DNA of 61,090 bases from Penium margaritaceum (Eukaryota > Streptophyta > Zygnematophyceae > Desmidiales > Peniaceae). Under the pieces are notes generated by a model. It searched no databases. It was not told the DNA's origin and was given only the letters and a program-made list of their open reading frames with translations. Positions 1 to 10,007 of this stretch are shown piece by piece. The stretch spans positions 26,477 through 87,566 of the forward strand of contig SZWC01000092.1 of assembly GCA_023375785.1 (NCBI GenBank), in the 5' to 3' direction. A program made the position numbers and the translations under genes. The number at the start of each line of letters is the position of its first letter. Position 1 is the first letter of the stretch.

Positions 1-1300
1 GATGAAGTGATATGGAATGTCAATGTGCTTGGTGCGTGCATGGTGCTCAGGATTCTTGGCGAGTGCGATTGCGCTCTGGTTGTCAACGCGCACAGAAACT
101 GGAATTGCTGCACTCCCACTCATCTCTGTCATGAGACGCAAAAGCCAAACTGCTTCCTTGGCTCAAAAGCTGAAAGAGACGTACTCAGCTTCCGTGCTTG
201 AGGTGGCTACGACCACCTCGCGCTTGAAGCACAAGCTGATGGCTCCACCATTCATGAGGAACACATGTCCAGAGATGGACTTATGGTCCTCAGGTTTTGA
301 AGCCCAATCTGTGTCTGTGTAGCCTATGATGCTGTTGTCGTTGCTGTTGTAGGTGATGCCGATGTTGATGGTTCCAGCAAGGTAGCGGAAGATCCGCTTC
401 ACTGCCTTCTGGTGCTCAGGTCCAGGGTTTGCCATGTGCTGGCTCACAGGGCTAAGAGCCTGTGCGAGGTCCCGCCTGGTTGCCACCATCAGGTACATGA
501 AACTGCCGACGGCGCTCTGGTACTTCTGCTGCTCACCTGCATTTGCTTCTCCATTATAGCTCACAAGGTACTGCCCTGTCTCCAGCGGCGTGCCGATGGG
601 TTTTGCCTCTGCCATGCCGAACCGCTGCAGGACGTCCTTGATGTAGCGACTCTGCTGTAGGGAGAGAGAGCGTGATTTGCGATCACGCGTGATCTGGATG
701 CCGAAGAAGTATGACACCTTCCCGAGATCAGACATCTAGAAGCGCTCCTGCATGGCATCCTTGAACTCCTATAGTGCAGACATGCTGTTGGAAAGGAGGA
801 GCATGTCATCCACATAGACAATGATGATGAGGATCTCATGCTCATGCTGCCAGCGATACACGCAGTAGTCATACTCACTGCGCTCAAACCCCATGCACTG
901 CAACGCCGCATCCAGCTTCTGGTTCCAAGCACGCGACGCTTGCTTGAGGCTGTACAGCGACTTCTGCAGCTTGCAAACCAGGTGTTCCTGGTCATCCATG
1001 ACGAACCCCTCCGGCTGCTCCATGGATATCTCCTCCTCCAAGTCACCATTCAATAATGCCGTCTTGACATCCATGTGGTGATCCTCGAAGTCCTCAGCTG
1101 CTGCATAAGAGTGGAGCGTGCGCACAGAGGCAAACTTTGCAACAGGGGCAAAAGTATCTGTGTAGTCGATGCCCTCAAGCTGCGAGTAGCCCTTGGCAAC
1201 CAGCCTTGCCTTGTACTTTTCCAGGTTACCATCTGCTCCCCGCTTCTTCTTGAACACCCACTTGCACTTTATCACCTTACGTCTAGGTCGATGCCCAGTC
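1..1300 (-). pseudogene. F1-a reverse transcriptase and RNase H, broken
   Basis: Would copy element RNA into cDNA in the cytoplasmic particle. RT begins near 1275 (IKCKWVFKKKRGADGN) and keeps the catalytic YVDD at 805-816. RNase H follows with GYTDTDWAS, MNGGAIS and SSTEAEY motifs. In-frame TAG stops at 769-771 and 736-738 stand where sister copies have CAG (Gln) in the contexts LQEF and ERFQMSDL. A TGA follows the SFSF motif near 160. Clearly copia RT (RVT_2 type) and Ty1-type RNase H; non-functional. Confidence 0.92.
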
Positions 1301-1727
1301 GGTTCCCATGTGCCGTTGTCCAGCTACGACTGTATCTCTTGCGGCACGGCTTGCGCCCAATCTGCTGCATCCGGTGCAGCCATGGCCTCCTTGTATGACA
1401 TTGGCTCATCTGAATCTGCTACAACTGCAACGTTCATTTGTTCTGAGTTCTGCAGCATCCAGAAATGGCCGCGCTCACCAGGCTTGTAAGAGGATACCTG
1501 CGACCTGGTGCTGGAACGTCAGCGGGCGGCTGGTGCGGTGCTGCTGGCACATCTGCTGCTGCTAGTAGTGCTCCATCTCCCTCCTCCGTTTCTACCGATG
1601 AGGCTGTTGTATCTGCTGCATCAGACATGGGAGAGTAGAGTGATTCTCCCACTGTCACAGTAGAGGAAGGATCACAAGAGACTGGGTCAAGAAGGATTTC
1701 TGCTCCCACTCTCTCGTCACCTACTGG
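1301..1727 (-). pseudogene. F1-a integrase-RT linker region, broken
   Basis: Divergent, acidic and proline/alanine-rich linker between integrase and RT (MSDAADTTASSVETEEGD), then the start of the RT region (ADSDEPMSYKEAMAAPDAADW). A TAG at 1324-1326 replaces the CAG of IQSQLDNGT. Copies F1-b, F1-e and F1-i carry TAG at the same codon. Confidence 0.8.
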
Positions 1728-3143
1728 TTATGCTGCCTCTTCATACACAATGTTGGTGCCGATGACGTTACTCTCGTTGAAGACGACATCCCTGGAGATG
1801 ATGACATGGCCTGTATCCCTCTCGTAGAGGCGATAGGCCTTTCTTGCCACGTCGTAGCCAATCATCAGCATGTGCGCACTCTTTGCGTCCCATTTCTGCC
1901 GCTTCTCCTTCAGCACGTGCATGTGCGCCAGGCTGCCAAATGCTCGGAGATGACCCACGCTGGATTTCTTGCCGAACTATGCCTCGTACGGTGTCATCTG
2001 CTCCAGCACCCTAGTTGGACTACGGTTCTTGATGTAGACCGCAGTGCTCACGGCTTCAGCTAAGAGGTCGTAGGTCAGCCGAGCCGCGTGCAGCATGGAG
2101 CGCGCCGACTCCACAATGGTACAGTTGGCGCGTTTTGCTACACCGTTCTGCTGCGGTGAGTACGGCGCGGTACGCTGCGCCTTGATGCCGGCTGCTGCGA
2201 GGTAATCCTGGAACTCCTTGCTCGGGTACTCTCCACCGCGATCGATGCGCAGCGCCTTGATCTTCTTGCCACTGTGGTTCTCCAACATGGCCTTGAACTC
2301 CTTGAACCTGTCAAAGCACTGGTCCTTGGAAGGAAGCAAGTACACAGCACTGTAACGGCTGAAATCATCAATCAAGGTCAGGAAACACCTAGAGTCTCCA
2401 AAGCTTTCGGTCTGCATCGGTCCGCACAAGTCCGTGTGGACCAGCTCCAAGACCTCCTTCGCACGCTCCCCTGCTCCAGAGAACGCATCCCGGTACTGCT
2501 TCCCCTCCAAACAGCCGATGCACAACTGCTGCTCAAAGTTAGAGATGGTAGGTAGGTCACGCACCATCTGCTTTGCTTGAAGCTGCTGCAAGGCGCGCAT
2601 GCCGATGTGGCCGTAGCGCGCATGCCAGATCTCGCCATCTGTCGCCTGCACCACTGCTGCAAGACTCTGCTCACGCGGGATCTTGGTCGCCCCCAGCAGG
2701 CGGTACATGTCGCCCTCCTTCACGGACCTAGCCAATTCCTCTCTTGTATCCTTGTTGAGGATGTAGCCATAGTCATCATCGAAGACGACGCGCAGTCCTA
2801 TGTTTGTAAGAGATGAGACTGAGAGGAGGTTGAATGCAGCATCAGGTACATACAGCACGCCATGGAAAACTCCCACTTCAATGCCACGCGGGGTCTCCAA
2901 CCACATCTCCACAATCCCAATCCCCTTAGCATACACCACCAGATCAACACCCAAAGCAATCAGACGGGGGGGAATGGAGAGCAGCTGCGTGAGCCACTCC
3001 TTGTGGTGCGTCAGACTCTTGGTACACCCCGAGTCCTTGTTCCACGCCAGATTCGCCTTTTCCTTCTGCGACATGTCAGACTTAGCCATGAAGAGGCGGT
3101 CGCGCACCTCCTTGGCGACGTTCATGTTGCCAAAATGGCGCAC
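1728..3143 (-). pseudogene. F1-a aspartic protease and integrase, broken
   Basis: An open stretch of 388 codons (3143 to 1980) starts at MRHFGNMNVAKEV. Aspartic protease DSG is at residues 37-39 (3027-3035). The integrase zinc-binding part has WHARYGH and CIGC (His174, His179, Cys208, Cys211). The core has Asp238 (VHTD) and Asp301 (RIDRGGEY). The third catalytic acid of D,D-35-E is Lys337 (AAA at 2133-2135), which would abolish strand transfer. After TPYEA a Trp codon has become TAG; the frame resumes as GHLRAFGSLAHMHV to 1728. Family match to copia gag_pre-integrs and rve domains is clear. Confidence 0.93.
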
Positions 3144-4088
3144 GCCAGTCTGGTTTTGCTGCTGCTGCTGCTGCTGCTGGCGTTGCTGTGACTGCTGCTG
3201 CTGTTGCTGTGGAGATTGCTACTTTTGCTACTGCTACTGCTGCTCCTTCTGGTCCCTCTTGAACTTGAAGCACTCTTTCTTGTAGTGCCCCTCTTTCAGG
3301 CAATAGTGGCACTTGCCCTTCTTCTTTCCTCTCTGCTGCCCGCAATGCTGCTGCTGCTGGTTGCGTGAGCCCATGGCCATGAAAGCTGCTTCTCTGCTGC
3401 TGCTGCCGCCATAGTGCTTTGCTGCATTGCAACGCAGTTCCACCTGCACCAAGTGCGTGTAGATGAAGTCGAGGTCGAGAGTCGGCTGGCACTCCAACGT
3501 CTCTCGCACCGTGTCGTAGCTGGTTGAAAGTCCCCTCAGCAAGAGGAGGATGAAGCGCGTCTCTTCCACAAGGTTACCGGCCGCTCTCAACTGCTTCGCG
3601 AGCTCCTTTGCCGTGTCCAGATACGCCTCCATCCCTTCACCACCGTGCATTTTGAGCGCCATCCTCTTTTCCTCCAAAAGCATGAGGAATGCAGGATCCT
3701 TGCTCTCATACTTCTTGCACAACGTGTCCCACCCCTCCTTTGCAGTAGCCTTGTCATTCACGTACTGAAGATGCGGGTTGGAGATGGTGTTGACAAGCAA
3801 CCTGTAGGCCTGCCTGTCCTTCTTCTTCCACTCCTCATACGCTGCTAGTACAGCTGCAGAAGAACCCGCATCAGTTGCACCCTTTTGTGGCGTCTTCCCC
3901 GCCACCACCTGCGCTGCGGTGATGACTTTTGCCTGTGGAAATGGAGCCGGCTCGTCGCCGCTCACCACCTCCCACAAGCCCCTCTCCTCCAAAAGGAGGC
4001 GGGTGCGAATCTTCCAAAACGTAAAATTAGCGCGTCCCTCCAGCGTCTCCAAAGGCTGGGCTGCTGTTACAACGCCAGTTGCTGCCAT
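3144..4088 (-). pseudogene. F1-a gag with CCHC knuckle and glutamine-rich linker
   Basis: Structural protein that packages element RNA. 284 codons are open from ATG 4088 (MAATGVVTAAQPLE) to 3234; the same ATG context recurs in F1-c, -f, -g, -h and -j. The body is of the copia gag (UBN2) type (WKIRTRLLLEERGLW, YRLLVNTISNPHLQYV). The zinc knuckle CHYCLKEGHYKKEC is at residues 260-273 (3270-3311). A glutamine tract of about 30 codons follows (3144-3240), interrupted by TAG in place of CAG, and cuts gag off from protease. This is the best preserved gag in the window. Confidence 0.93.
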
Positions 4089-4721
4089 TTTGAGCCTTGG
4101 TGATGCTCAGCGCTGCCCTTGGATGGCGGCGCTACCCTTGCTTCTGTTGCTGTTTGTACCAGAAATCTGTCTGACAGAAAATGGACTGTAGGTGCCACCA
4201 GATTTGGAATTTACAAAAATCGAGCCCACCACTAGAAAATTCAGCTAAAAACATTTCAGATCGACCCATAAAAGAGGGTCATCAACAGGGGATTTTGAAA
4301 GACATGCCCTCTTGAAAACAGGGTATGCTTCTGCTCCTACGCCAACTCAGACCAGCCAGCTTGTAAGCGGCGTTTCTCCCAAAGGAATCAATGGAATGCA
4401 AATTTGTTTACACCAATAGAAAGCTTAGGAAAAATACTATAATTTGCATGTGCCACGTTTTAAATTTGACAAAGAAACGAGAGAGTTATGGTCATCACAA
4501 GGCGACAGTCTTACTCATAGAGAAGAGTGTAGCCCTGGCCGACCTTGTTTTGAGCATAACTCTCAATCGCACTGCCGGATCTTCGTGCTCTTGCCCTCGT
4601 TGAAAAGCTTGTCTCTTCAACTTGAAAATCCAGTGGTCGATTGTCAAACCTGGTGAAGGTTTGACCCCAACCCGTCACTCTCAAAGTGACGGCCTGTGCT
4701 GGCTGAAAGTGGCAGAACTTG
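4089..4721 (-). other. F1-a untranslated leader
   Basis: About 640 bases between primer-binding site and gag ATG. They align with the leaders of F1-c, -f, -g, -h and -j by shared blocks such as TCTGACAGAAAATGGACTG and CAGCCAGCTTGTAA (plus-strand reading). No ORF of interest; presumed 5' UTR and packaging region. Confidence 0.8.
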
Positions 4722-4733
4722 GTTGTGATACCA
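4722..4733 (-). promoter_or_regulatory. F1-a primer-binding site (tRNA-iMet type)
   Basis: Minus-strand reading TGGTATCACAAC, two bases after the 5' LTR end. It differs at two positions from the intact TGGTATCAGAGC seen in F1-b and F1-e, which matches the 3' end of plant initiator tRNA-Met. Confidence 0.85.
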
Positions 4734-4735
4734 AA

Positions 4736-5475
4736 TGTTGGATCTAGAGGAGAGAGGGAGCCTTGGAGCAGAGAGCATGTAGGACTCGAAGGACATCACT
4801 TGTGCTGAAGAATGGTTGTTCAATCACTCAAAATGATGGAGTACATATAGAGCTAGAGCTTGGGCAAGTCAGCCCCCTCACATGCTACACCACTTAGCCA
4901 TGGAGGCTAAGGATCACACACTAGAGTCCATAATCTCACAAAAAAGGGAGGAAATCAGCCTAGCAATCAGGCTGACCACTCACACACGACCTAGAGAGCT
5001 AGAAAATGCTCTCATGGCACACTCCTAGTGGTCACATAATCCACAATCTCATGGAGAATCGCCATGTGTCCATGGCTAACACACAAGGATCTCACCTCAC
5101 CTAAAAAGCAAGGAGAGGTACCTTTTTCCTAGTCAGCACACTCTCACAAGGTAACCCAAGAATCTAGGACCTTTTTGGATATTTCTCCCATCAGGTCTTG
5201 ACCCTGGATCTCTTGCCTTTTTCTTTTCTCAAGCTAAGGCATGGAGCCATCGCCCACGGTCACCCGGATATCGGCGGTCGATGACCCCAGAAACTACGAA
5301 AATTCATATCTCCCAATCCGACCGTTGGATCGGCCTCAAACTTGGACTGTAGACATTTTGCCACCTGGTCTTACCAGTGGTGAGGTTGGATTGACGATCG
5401 GAGTAGGCATCTTGTACTTTCCTTGAACTTGTTCTTGTGGACCTGAAACTTAGCCAGATGGCTCCTTTTCCAACA
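4736..5475 (-). repeat. F1-a 5' LTR (740 bp)
   Basis: Bounded by TGTTGGATCTAGAG at the left and CTTTTCCAACA at the right (plus-strand reading), that is TG...CA ends. It aligns end to end with the F1-b 3' LTR (739 bp) and F1-c 3' LTR (737 bp). It joins F2 RT-RNase H sequence at 5476. Confidence 0.93.
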
Positions 5476-5482
5476 CGATTGG

Positions 5483-6450
5483 CCACAAACCTGCTCACTT
5501 GTCCCACAGCATAGCAAATCTCAGGGCGTGTTCCTACCATGGCATACATAAGGCAGCCAACAACAGACTGGTAGGGAATATTCTCTATCTCACGTTTTTC
5601 TGCTTCCCTGTTGGGGCTCGTGGAGGAGGAGAGCTTGATGTCTGTTGTCATGGGTGTGTTGATGGGCTTGCAGTTCTCTATGTTGTAGCGCTTGAGGACC
5701 TCCATGATGTACTTGGTCTGGTTCAGCTCGATGGTGCCTGTTGCTCGATTGTTGCGGACGGCTATCTCGAGGTAGAACTCGACCGGACCCATGTCCTTCG
5801 TCTTGAACCTGTTGCTAAGATCTGTCTTTAGCTTGTTCAACAGCTTGACCGATTACGGGCAGATGATAAGGTCATCCACGTATGGTGCAACCAGCATCAA
5901 GCCTTGCTCATCCTCCCGCACATAGACAATAGGGTCATTATTGTAGTGCGTGAAGGTGAGCCCGGCCATGAAGCCGTCCATCTCCTTGTACCACATCCTT
6001 GGGGCCTGTTTCAGCTCGTAGAGTGCTTTGACCAGTTTGCAAACCTTGCCCTCTAGAGCTTTCACTCCCTCGGGTACTTTCATCAGTACTTCTTTGTCTA
6101 GCTTCCCGCAGAGGAAAGCTATCTCGACATCCATCTGATGGACCTCTTGATCTTTTGCAACGGCGATGCCCAACATGGATTTGATGGAGGCAAAGGTGTT
6201 GACAGGCGCAAAGGTTTCCTCCTACTATGAGCCTGCATACCGGGAAAACCCATTTGCCACAAGTATTGCCTCGTACTTGTCCATAGTACCATCCTACTTG
6301 AATGTTCTCTAGAGTACCCACTTTGACTCCACCACATGCGCATTTGGGGGCCTGTCCACCAGAATCCATGTTCCGTTCTCTTCAAAGGATGCAAGTTCGC
6401 TATCCATGGCCTTCTTCCACTTGGCCGCATCTGGCATGTTCATAGCCACC
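5483..6450 (-). pseudogene. F2-a reverse transcriptase, truncated
   Basis: RT palm at 5853-6176 (VHQMDVEIAFL, MKVPEG, YELKQAPRMW, PYVDDLIIC). Catalytic YVDD is intact at 5871-5882. A stop directly after LIICP splits it from 5483-5840 (LNKLKTDLSNRF, METVLKRYN-like, YQSVVGCLMYAMVGTRPEI). The C-terminal RNase H part was separated by the F1-a insertion. The N-terminal RT segment 6177-6450 is frameshifted. Confidence 0.88.
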
Positions 6451-6739
6451 GTTACGGTCACAGGCTCTTCCTGAGCCAAGCATGACCACCTGAGTCTGGT
6501 CCATTCCGTAATCTCAGCATCGTACTTGGCCGAAGGTTTCTTCTAGAGTGTACTACACCGGAGTGCTGCTGATGGTGCTTCAAGGCTGAGTTGCTTCTAG
6601 TGCTCCTGTGCTGCCAGTGATCCGCTATGTGAGAAAGAGCCACCGGCCTCAGAGTTTGACTCAGAGGCCTCGGATGACTCAAACTCAGATTCAGAGACTG
6701 TCGCTGTATCTGCCCGTACAGCCACTCTCCTTGCAGCAC
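6451..6739 (-). pseudogene. F2-a integrase-RT linker
   Basis: Low-conservation acidic and Ser/Pro-rich linker, still alignable by bases with F2-c (25090-25400) and F2-d (47700-48020). It carries several stops. No separate gene is seen. Confidence 0.65.
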
Positions 6740-8059
6740 CATCCTTCACTGGTACCATCTGCCAGTTTTATGGTGCCTAATCACGTGACTCGAGCAACAT
6801 AACCCACTCTCTTGACTTGGGAGCATGAACAGGTTCCAACGACTCTCCTTTGCCAAACGTCCTTTCATCAAACTCAACATCTCGGCTCCTGATGAGCTAT
6901 CCAGCCGCTTGCTCCCATAGCCTGTACGCTTTGTGTGCGGTGTCGTATCCAACCATTACACACTTACAAGCGCGTGCATCCAGCTTGCTACTTCCTTCTC
7001 CTGCTTGAGCCCTTGCCCAGACACTATAGCCAAAGACCCTCAAGTATGAGGCATTTGGCCTCTTCCCTAACCAAGCTTCCTGTGGTGTCCTACGCTGCTT
7101 CTCTTGCTACTTCTTACCACGCCCTCCAAGCGCGGGTGCCGGAGTGAGATTCACAAGGTAGCAAGCAGTTCTTGCAACTTCAGCTTAGAAGCGAGTTGGG
7201 AGTTTGGCGTCAAAGAGCATACTTCATGTCATGCCGATGATAGTCTGATTCATTCGTTTGGCAATTCCATTACTTTGGAGGTGTAAGGCTTGCAGGTCTG
7301 GTGGTTGATGCCGTGTTGGCTCAACCAGCCTTTGCATGCCTCGTACTCACCACCATTGTCCATGCGCAGTGCTTTGACCTTCTTGCTTGTTTGCCGCTCT
7401 ACCATCGCTATAAACTCTTGTAGCTTCTCCTTGACCTCTCCCTTTGTCTTGAGGAAGTAGATCCACATATTGCGACTGTGGTCATCAATGAAGGTGAAGA
7501 GATACTTGCTGCCGGCGTTCGGAGGGGAGCAGAATGGTCCGCATACATCAAAGTGAATCGAGTCCAAGATTTCTACCGCACATTGCCCATTACGCTCAAA
7601 GGGCTTTCTCTTTGCCTTGCTTTGGAGGCATGGCTCACACAGCTTCTTGCACTTTCCCTCATCCTTCGCCTTGCATCCCTCCATCTCATGAACTACTTTG
7701 TACTGCTGCATAACTTGCAATGTGTTGTCGGCCACATGGCCAAACCGCTTGTGCCACATCTCAGCATCTGGGTCGGTGGAGTTGGCCGCCATGGTGACGG
7801 CTTGCGGTGCAACATCAGGCTTTGGAGACTTGGACTCTTCAACTGCGGCATATCCCTCATTTGTATTCTCAAGGGGTTTGGTCTGCAGCATGTCGAGCCC
7901 ATCAACTCTTGGGACTTGTGCGATAATACTCTCCTTGGGATAGGAGATCTTGATGTCCTTGTTCCTAACAATCACGGCCTCCTCCTGTGTGAAGACGACT
8001 GTCGTGTCGTGGTCCGTTATTTTGGATAGTGACAAGAGGTTTGCTGTAAAAGACGGCAT
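6740..8059 (-). pseudogene. F2-a integrase, broken
   Basis: Zinc-binding part WHKRFGH and CEPC, core HFDVCGPF (first Asp) and MDNGGEYEACKG (second Asp) lie in one open stretch of 269 codons (7250-8059). At the third acid, a frameshift precedes NGIAKRMN: the Glu codon is Lys (7257-7259). F2-c has the same Lys, whereas F2-d keeps Glu. The C-terminal part (GYDT-, RSRDVEFDE-like) is in pieces at 6740-7250. Confidence 0.9.
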
Positions 8060-8756
8060 GTTGACGACATTCTACAACTTCAAGTCTTTTTCAGCACCGT
8101 TCATGTTGATGTTGATTAACTTATCTCCCTCGTCGTTTGCATGGACAAGGCTGCCATTGGCACACTTGAAGCGACATTCAGTGTCCCCAATGGAGATGAA
8201 CCGATCCTTTTCCCTTGAAGAGTGGTGGTTCTTTTTCAAATTCAAGCCCATAGGCTCCACGATTGAGTAGTGTCGCTCCCTTGGTTGCTGGCAAGCTCTC
8301 AGCCATCATGTTCGTCAACTCCTTATCCTTTCCTTTGCCCTCATATATACCACCATGATCTCTGTCTTCCTTCGTGGGAACCCTTCACTCACGTGCCCAA
8401 TGCCTAGGCTTGCCACAGTTATGGCACTTCCCTGGATGCTTTGAAATCTTTCCACCACCACCATTGCCTTTTCCTCCACCACCACCGCTTCTACTGCTGC
8501 TGTGATGAGAAGAAGAATTGTTGCCACGACCATTGTACCATGGAGCATAGGGTAAAATGTTAGCCTCACTACCGTTGCTACGTTAAGCCTTGTTGCACAC
8601 GTACTCGGACACCGCCTCATACGTCAAATCCTCCTCTTTCCAACCGCCAGAGATGGTGATCAGAGGACCCCAACGTTCAGATAGCGCCATGAGGAGGATC
8701 ATGGCCTGCATGTTGGTGTTGATTTTCTAGCTCGTTTGGGTCACATGCTACAGACG
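8060..8756 (-). pseudogene. F2-a gag C-terminus, zinc knuckle and protease, broken
   Basis: The gag part (MQAMILLMALSERWGPLITI, KEEDLTYEAV) lies at 8610-8720, then a CHNCGKPRHWARE knuckle near 8390-8430 whose last Cys codon is TGA (8385-8387, revcomp tca). F2-c has the same TGA. The protease motif is destroyed: the position of DSG in F2-c and F2-d reads Asn-Leu-Lys here (8234-8242). Downstream protease sequence DRFISIGDTECRFKC is well preserved. F1-b cuts the gag at 8756. Confidence 0.88.
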
Positions 8757-9199
8757 TGTTGGAAAAGGAGCCATCTCGCTTTGTTTCGGGTCCACAGGAG
8801 CAAGTTCCAGGAAATTACCAGATGCCTACTCTGATTGACAATCCGATTTCATCATTGGAAAGATCAGGTAGCAAAACGTCTACGGTCCACGTTTGAGGCC
8901 GATAAACAGGTGACCATGGGCTATGGCTCCGTGCCTTACCCTGAGAAAAGAAAAAGGCAAGAGGTCCAGGGTCAAGACATGATGGGACAAATATCCAAAA
9001 AGGTCCTTGGTCTTAGGATTGCCTTGTCAGAGTGTACTGACTAGGATAAAGGTACCTTTCTTTACTTTATTAGGTGAGGTGAGATCCTTGTGTGCTAGCC
9101 ATGGACACATGGCGATTCTCCATAGGATTGTGGGTTATGTGACCACTAGGAGTGCGCCATGAGAGCATTTTCTAGCTCTCTAGGTCGTGTGTGAGTCGT

Positions 9200-9279
9200 C
9201 AGCCTGATTCCTAGGCTGATTTCCCCCCTTGTGTGAGATTATGGACTCTAGTTTGTGAGCCTTAGCCTCCATGGCTAAG
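9200..9279 (+). promoter_or_regulatory. F1 LTR paired hairpins upstream of TATA
   Basis: Two short inverted repeats: CAGCCT/AGGCTG with a 7-base loop (9200-9218) and CTTAGCC/GGCTAAG with a 5-base loop (9261-9279). Both recur in other family 1 LTRs, for example near 4900-4980, 15065-15150 and 40125-40200 (second stem altered in some). They lie about 45 and 105 bases upstream of the TATA-like box. Function is unknown; regulatory role is inference. Confidence 0.5.
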
Positions 9280-9322
9280 TGGTGTGGCTTGTGAGAGGCC
9301 TAGCTTGCCCAAGCTCTAGCTC

Positions 9323-9330
9323 TATATGTA
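9323..9330 (+). promoter_or_regulatory. Probable LTR TATA box
   Basis: TATATGTA in the context AGCTCTATATGTAC, conserved in all family 1 LTRs (F1-e: 27937-27944). It is about 107 bases before the LTR end, which would give a short R-U5. Predicted from sequence only. Confidence 0.5.
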
Positions 9331-9438
9331 CGCCATCATTTTGAGTGATTCAACAACCATTCTTTAGCACAAGTGATGCCCTTCTAGTCCTACATGCTCG
9401 CTGCTCCAAGGCTCCCTCTCTCCTCCAAATCCAACATT

Positions 9439-9450
9439 TGGTATCAGAGC
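9439..9450 (+). promoter_or_regulatory. F1-b primer-binding site
   Basis: TGGTATCAGAGC two bases after the LTR CA end. It is the standard match to the 3' end of plant initiator tRNA-Met, which primes minus-strand cDNA synthesis. Confidence 0.92.
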
Positions 9451-9561
9451 CAAGTTCTGCCACTTTCAGCCAGTACAGGCCGTCACTTTGAAAGTGACGG
9501 GTTGGGGTAAAACCTTCACCAATTTTCAAGATCGACCACTGGATCTTCAAGTTCAAGAGAC

Positions 9562-9990
9562 AACCTTGTGGAAGACACACGCTTCATCCTCCTCTTGCTC
9601 AGGGGAGTCACAACAAGCTATGGCATGGTGCGAGAGACGTTGGAGTGCCAGCCGACTCTCAACCTCAACTTCATCTGCACGCACCTGGTGTAGGTGGAAC
9701 TGCGTCACAATGCTGCAAAGCACAATGGTGGCAGTAGCACCAATGAAGCAGCTTTCATGGCCATGGGCTCACACAACCAGCAGCAGCAGCAGACTGGGCA
9801 GCAGAGAGGCAAGAAGAAGGGCAAGTGCTACTATTGCCAGAAAGAGAATCACTACAAGAAAGAGTGCTTCACCTTCAAGAGGGACCAGAGGGAGCAGCAG
9901 CAATAGTAGCAAAAGCGGCAATCTCCCCAGCAACAAGAGCAGCAGTCACAGCAACGTTAGCAACAGCAACAGGACCAGCAGAACCAGACC
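9562..9990 (+). pseudogene. F1-b gag C-terminal remnant and Gln-rich linker
   Basis: The leader jumps directly (about 9560) into gag codon ~170 (RFILLLLRG-like). A TAG at 9691-9693 replaces the CAG of HLVQVEL. An open part 9694-9906 ends with the knuckle CYYCQKENHYKKEC (9826-9867). The glutamine tract after it has several TAG codons. No gag N-terminus remains, so the copy could not assemble particles. Confidence 0.88.
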
Positions 9991-10007
9991 GGTGTGCGTC
10001 ATTTTGG

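Larger units (their letters stand above)
1..5475 (-). mobile_element. F1-a: family 1 Ty1/copia retrotransposon, 3' end outside window
   Basis: Order on the minus strand from right to left: 5' LTR, primer-binding site, leader, gag, glutamine-rich linker, protease, integrase, RT, RNase H. Integrase before RT is the Ty1/copia order. The window starts inside the last part of RNase H, so only about 100 coding bases and the 3' LTR are missing. The element sits inside family 2 element F2-a: its LTR ends at 5475 and F2 RT-RNase H sequence starts at once. The matching position in F2-c (near 24135) has no insertion. Stops and substitutions make it non-functional. Confidence 0.93.
5476..8756 (-). mobile_element. 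F2-a (part 1): family 2 copia element, RT to gag C-terminus
   Basis: Minus-strand family 2 element, cut on the left by F1-a and on the right by F1-b; its gag N-terminus and leader resume at 14031-14910. Order from right: gag C-terminus and knuckle, protease, integrase, RT. Family 2 differs from family 1 in all its proteins (YVDDLIIC, WHKRFGHVA, MDNGGEYEACKG). Confidence 0.9.
8757..9436 (+). repeat. F1-b 5' LTR (680 bp)
   Basis: TGTTGGAAAAGG start and CCAACA end. It is about 58 bp shorter than its 3' partner because of one deletion near 8901: the partner has GAGGCCGAT and CCGCCGAT at the two break points, so GCCGAT microhomology is left at the junction. Confidence 0.93.

Noticed and set aside
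3160..3180. Free-standing (CTG/CAG)n microsatellite
   Set aside because: It is the coding glutamine tract of family 1.
3100..3285. Leu/Cys-rich plus-strand ORFs looking like membrane segments (also at 35800, 44132, 39000)
   Set aside because: They are antisense to the CAG-rich gag linker of minus-strand elements.
5241..5426. Recurrent small ORF MEPSPTVTRIS (also near 15454, 40471, 55970)
   Set aside because: It lies inside family 1 LTRs and has no conserved frame; a by-product of repeated LTR sequence.
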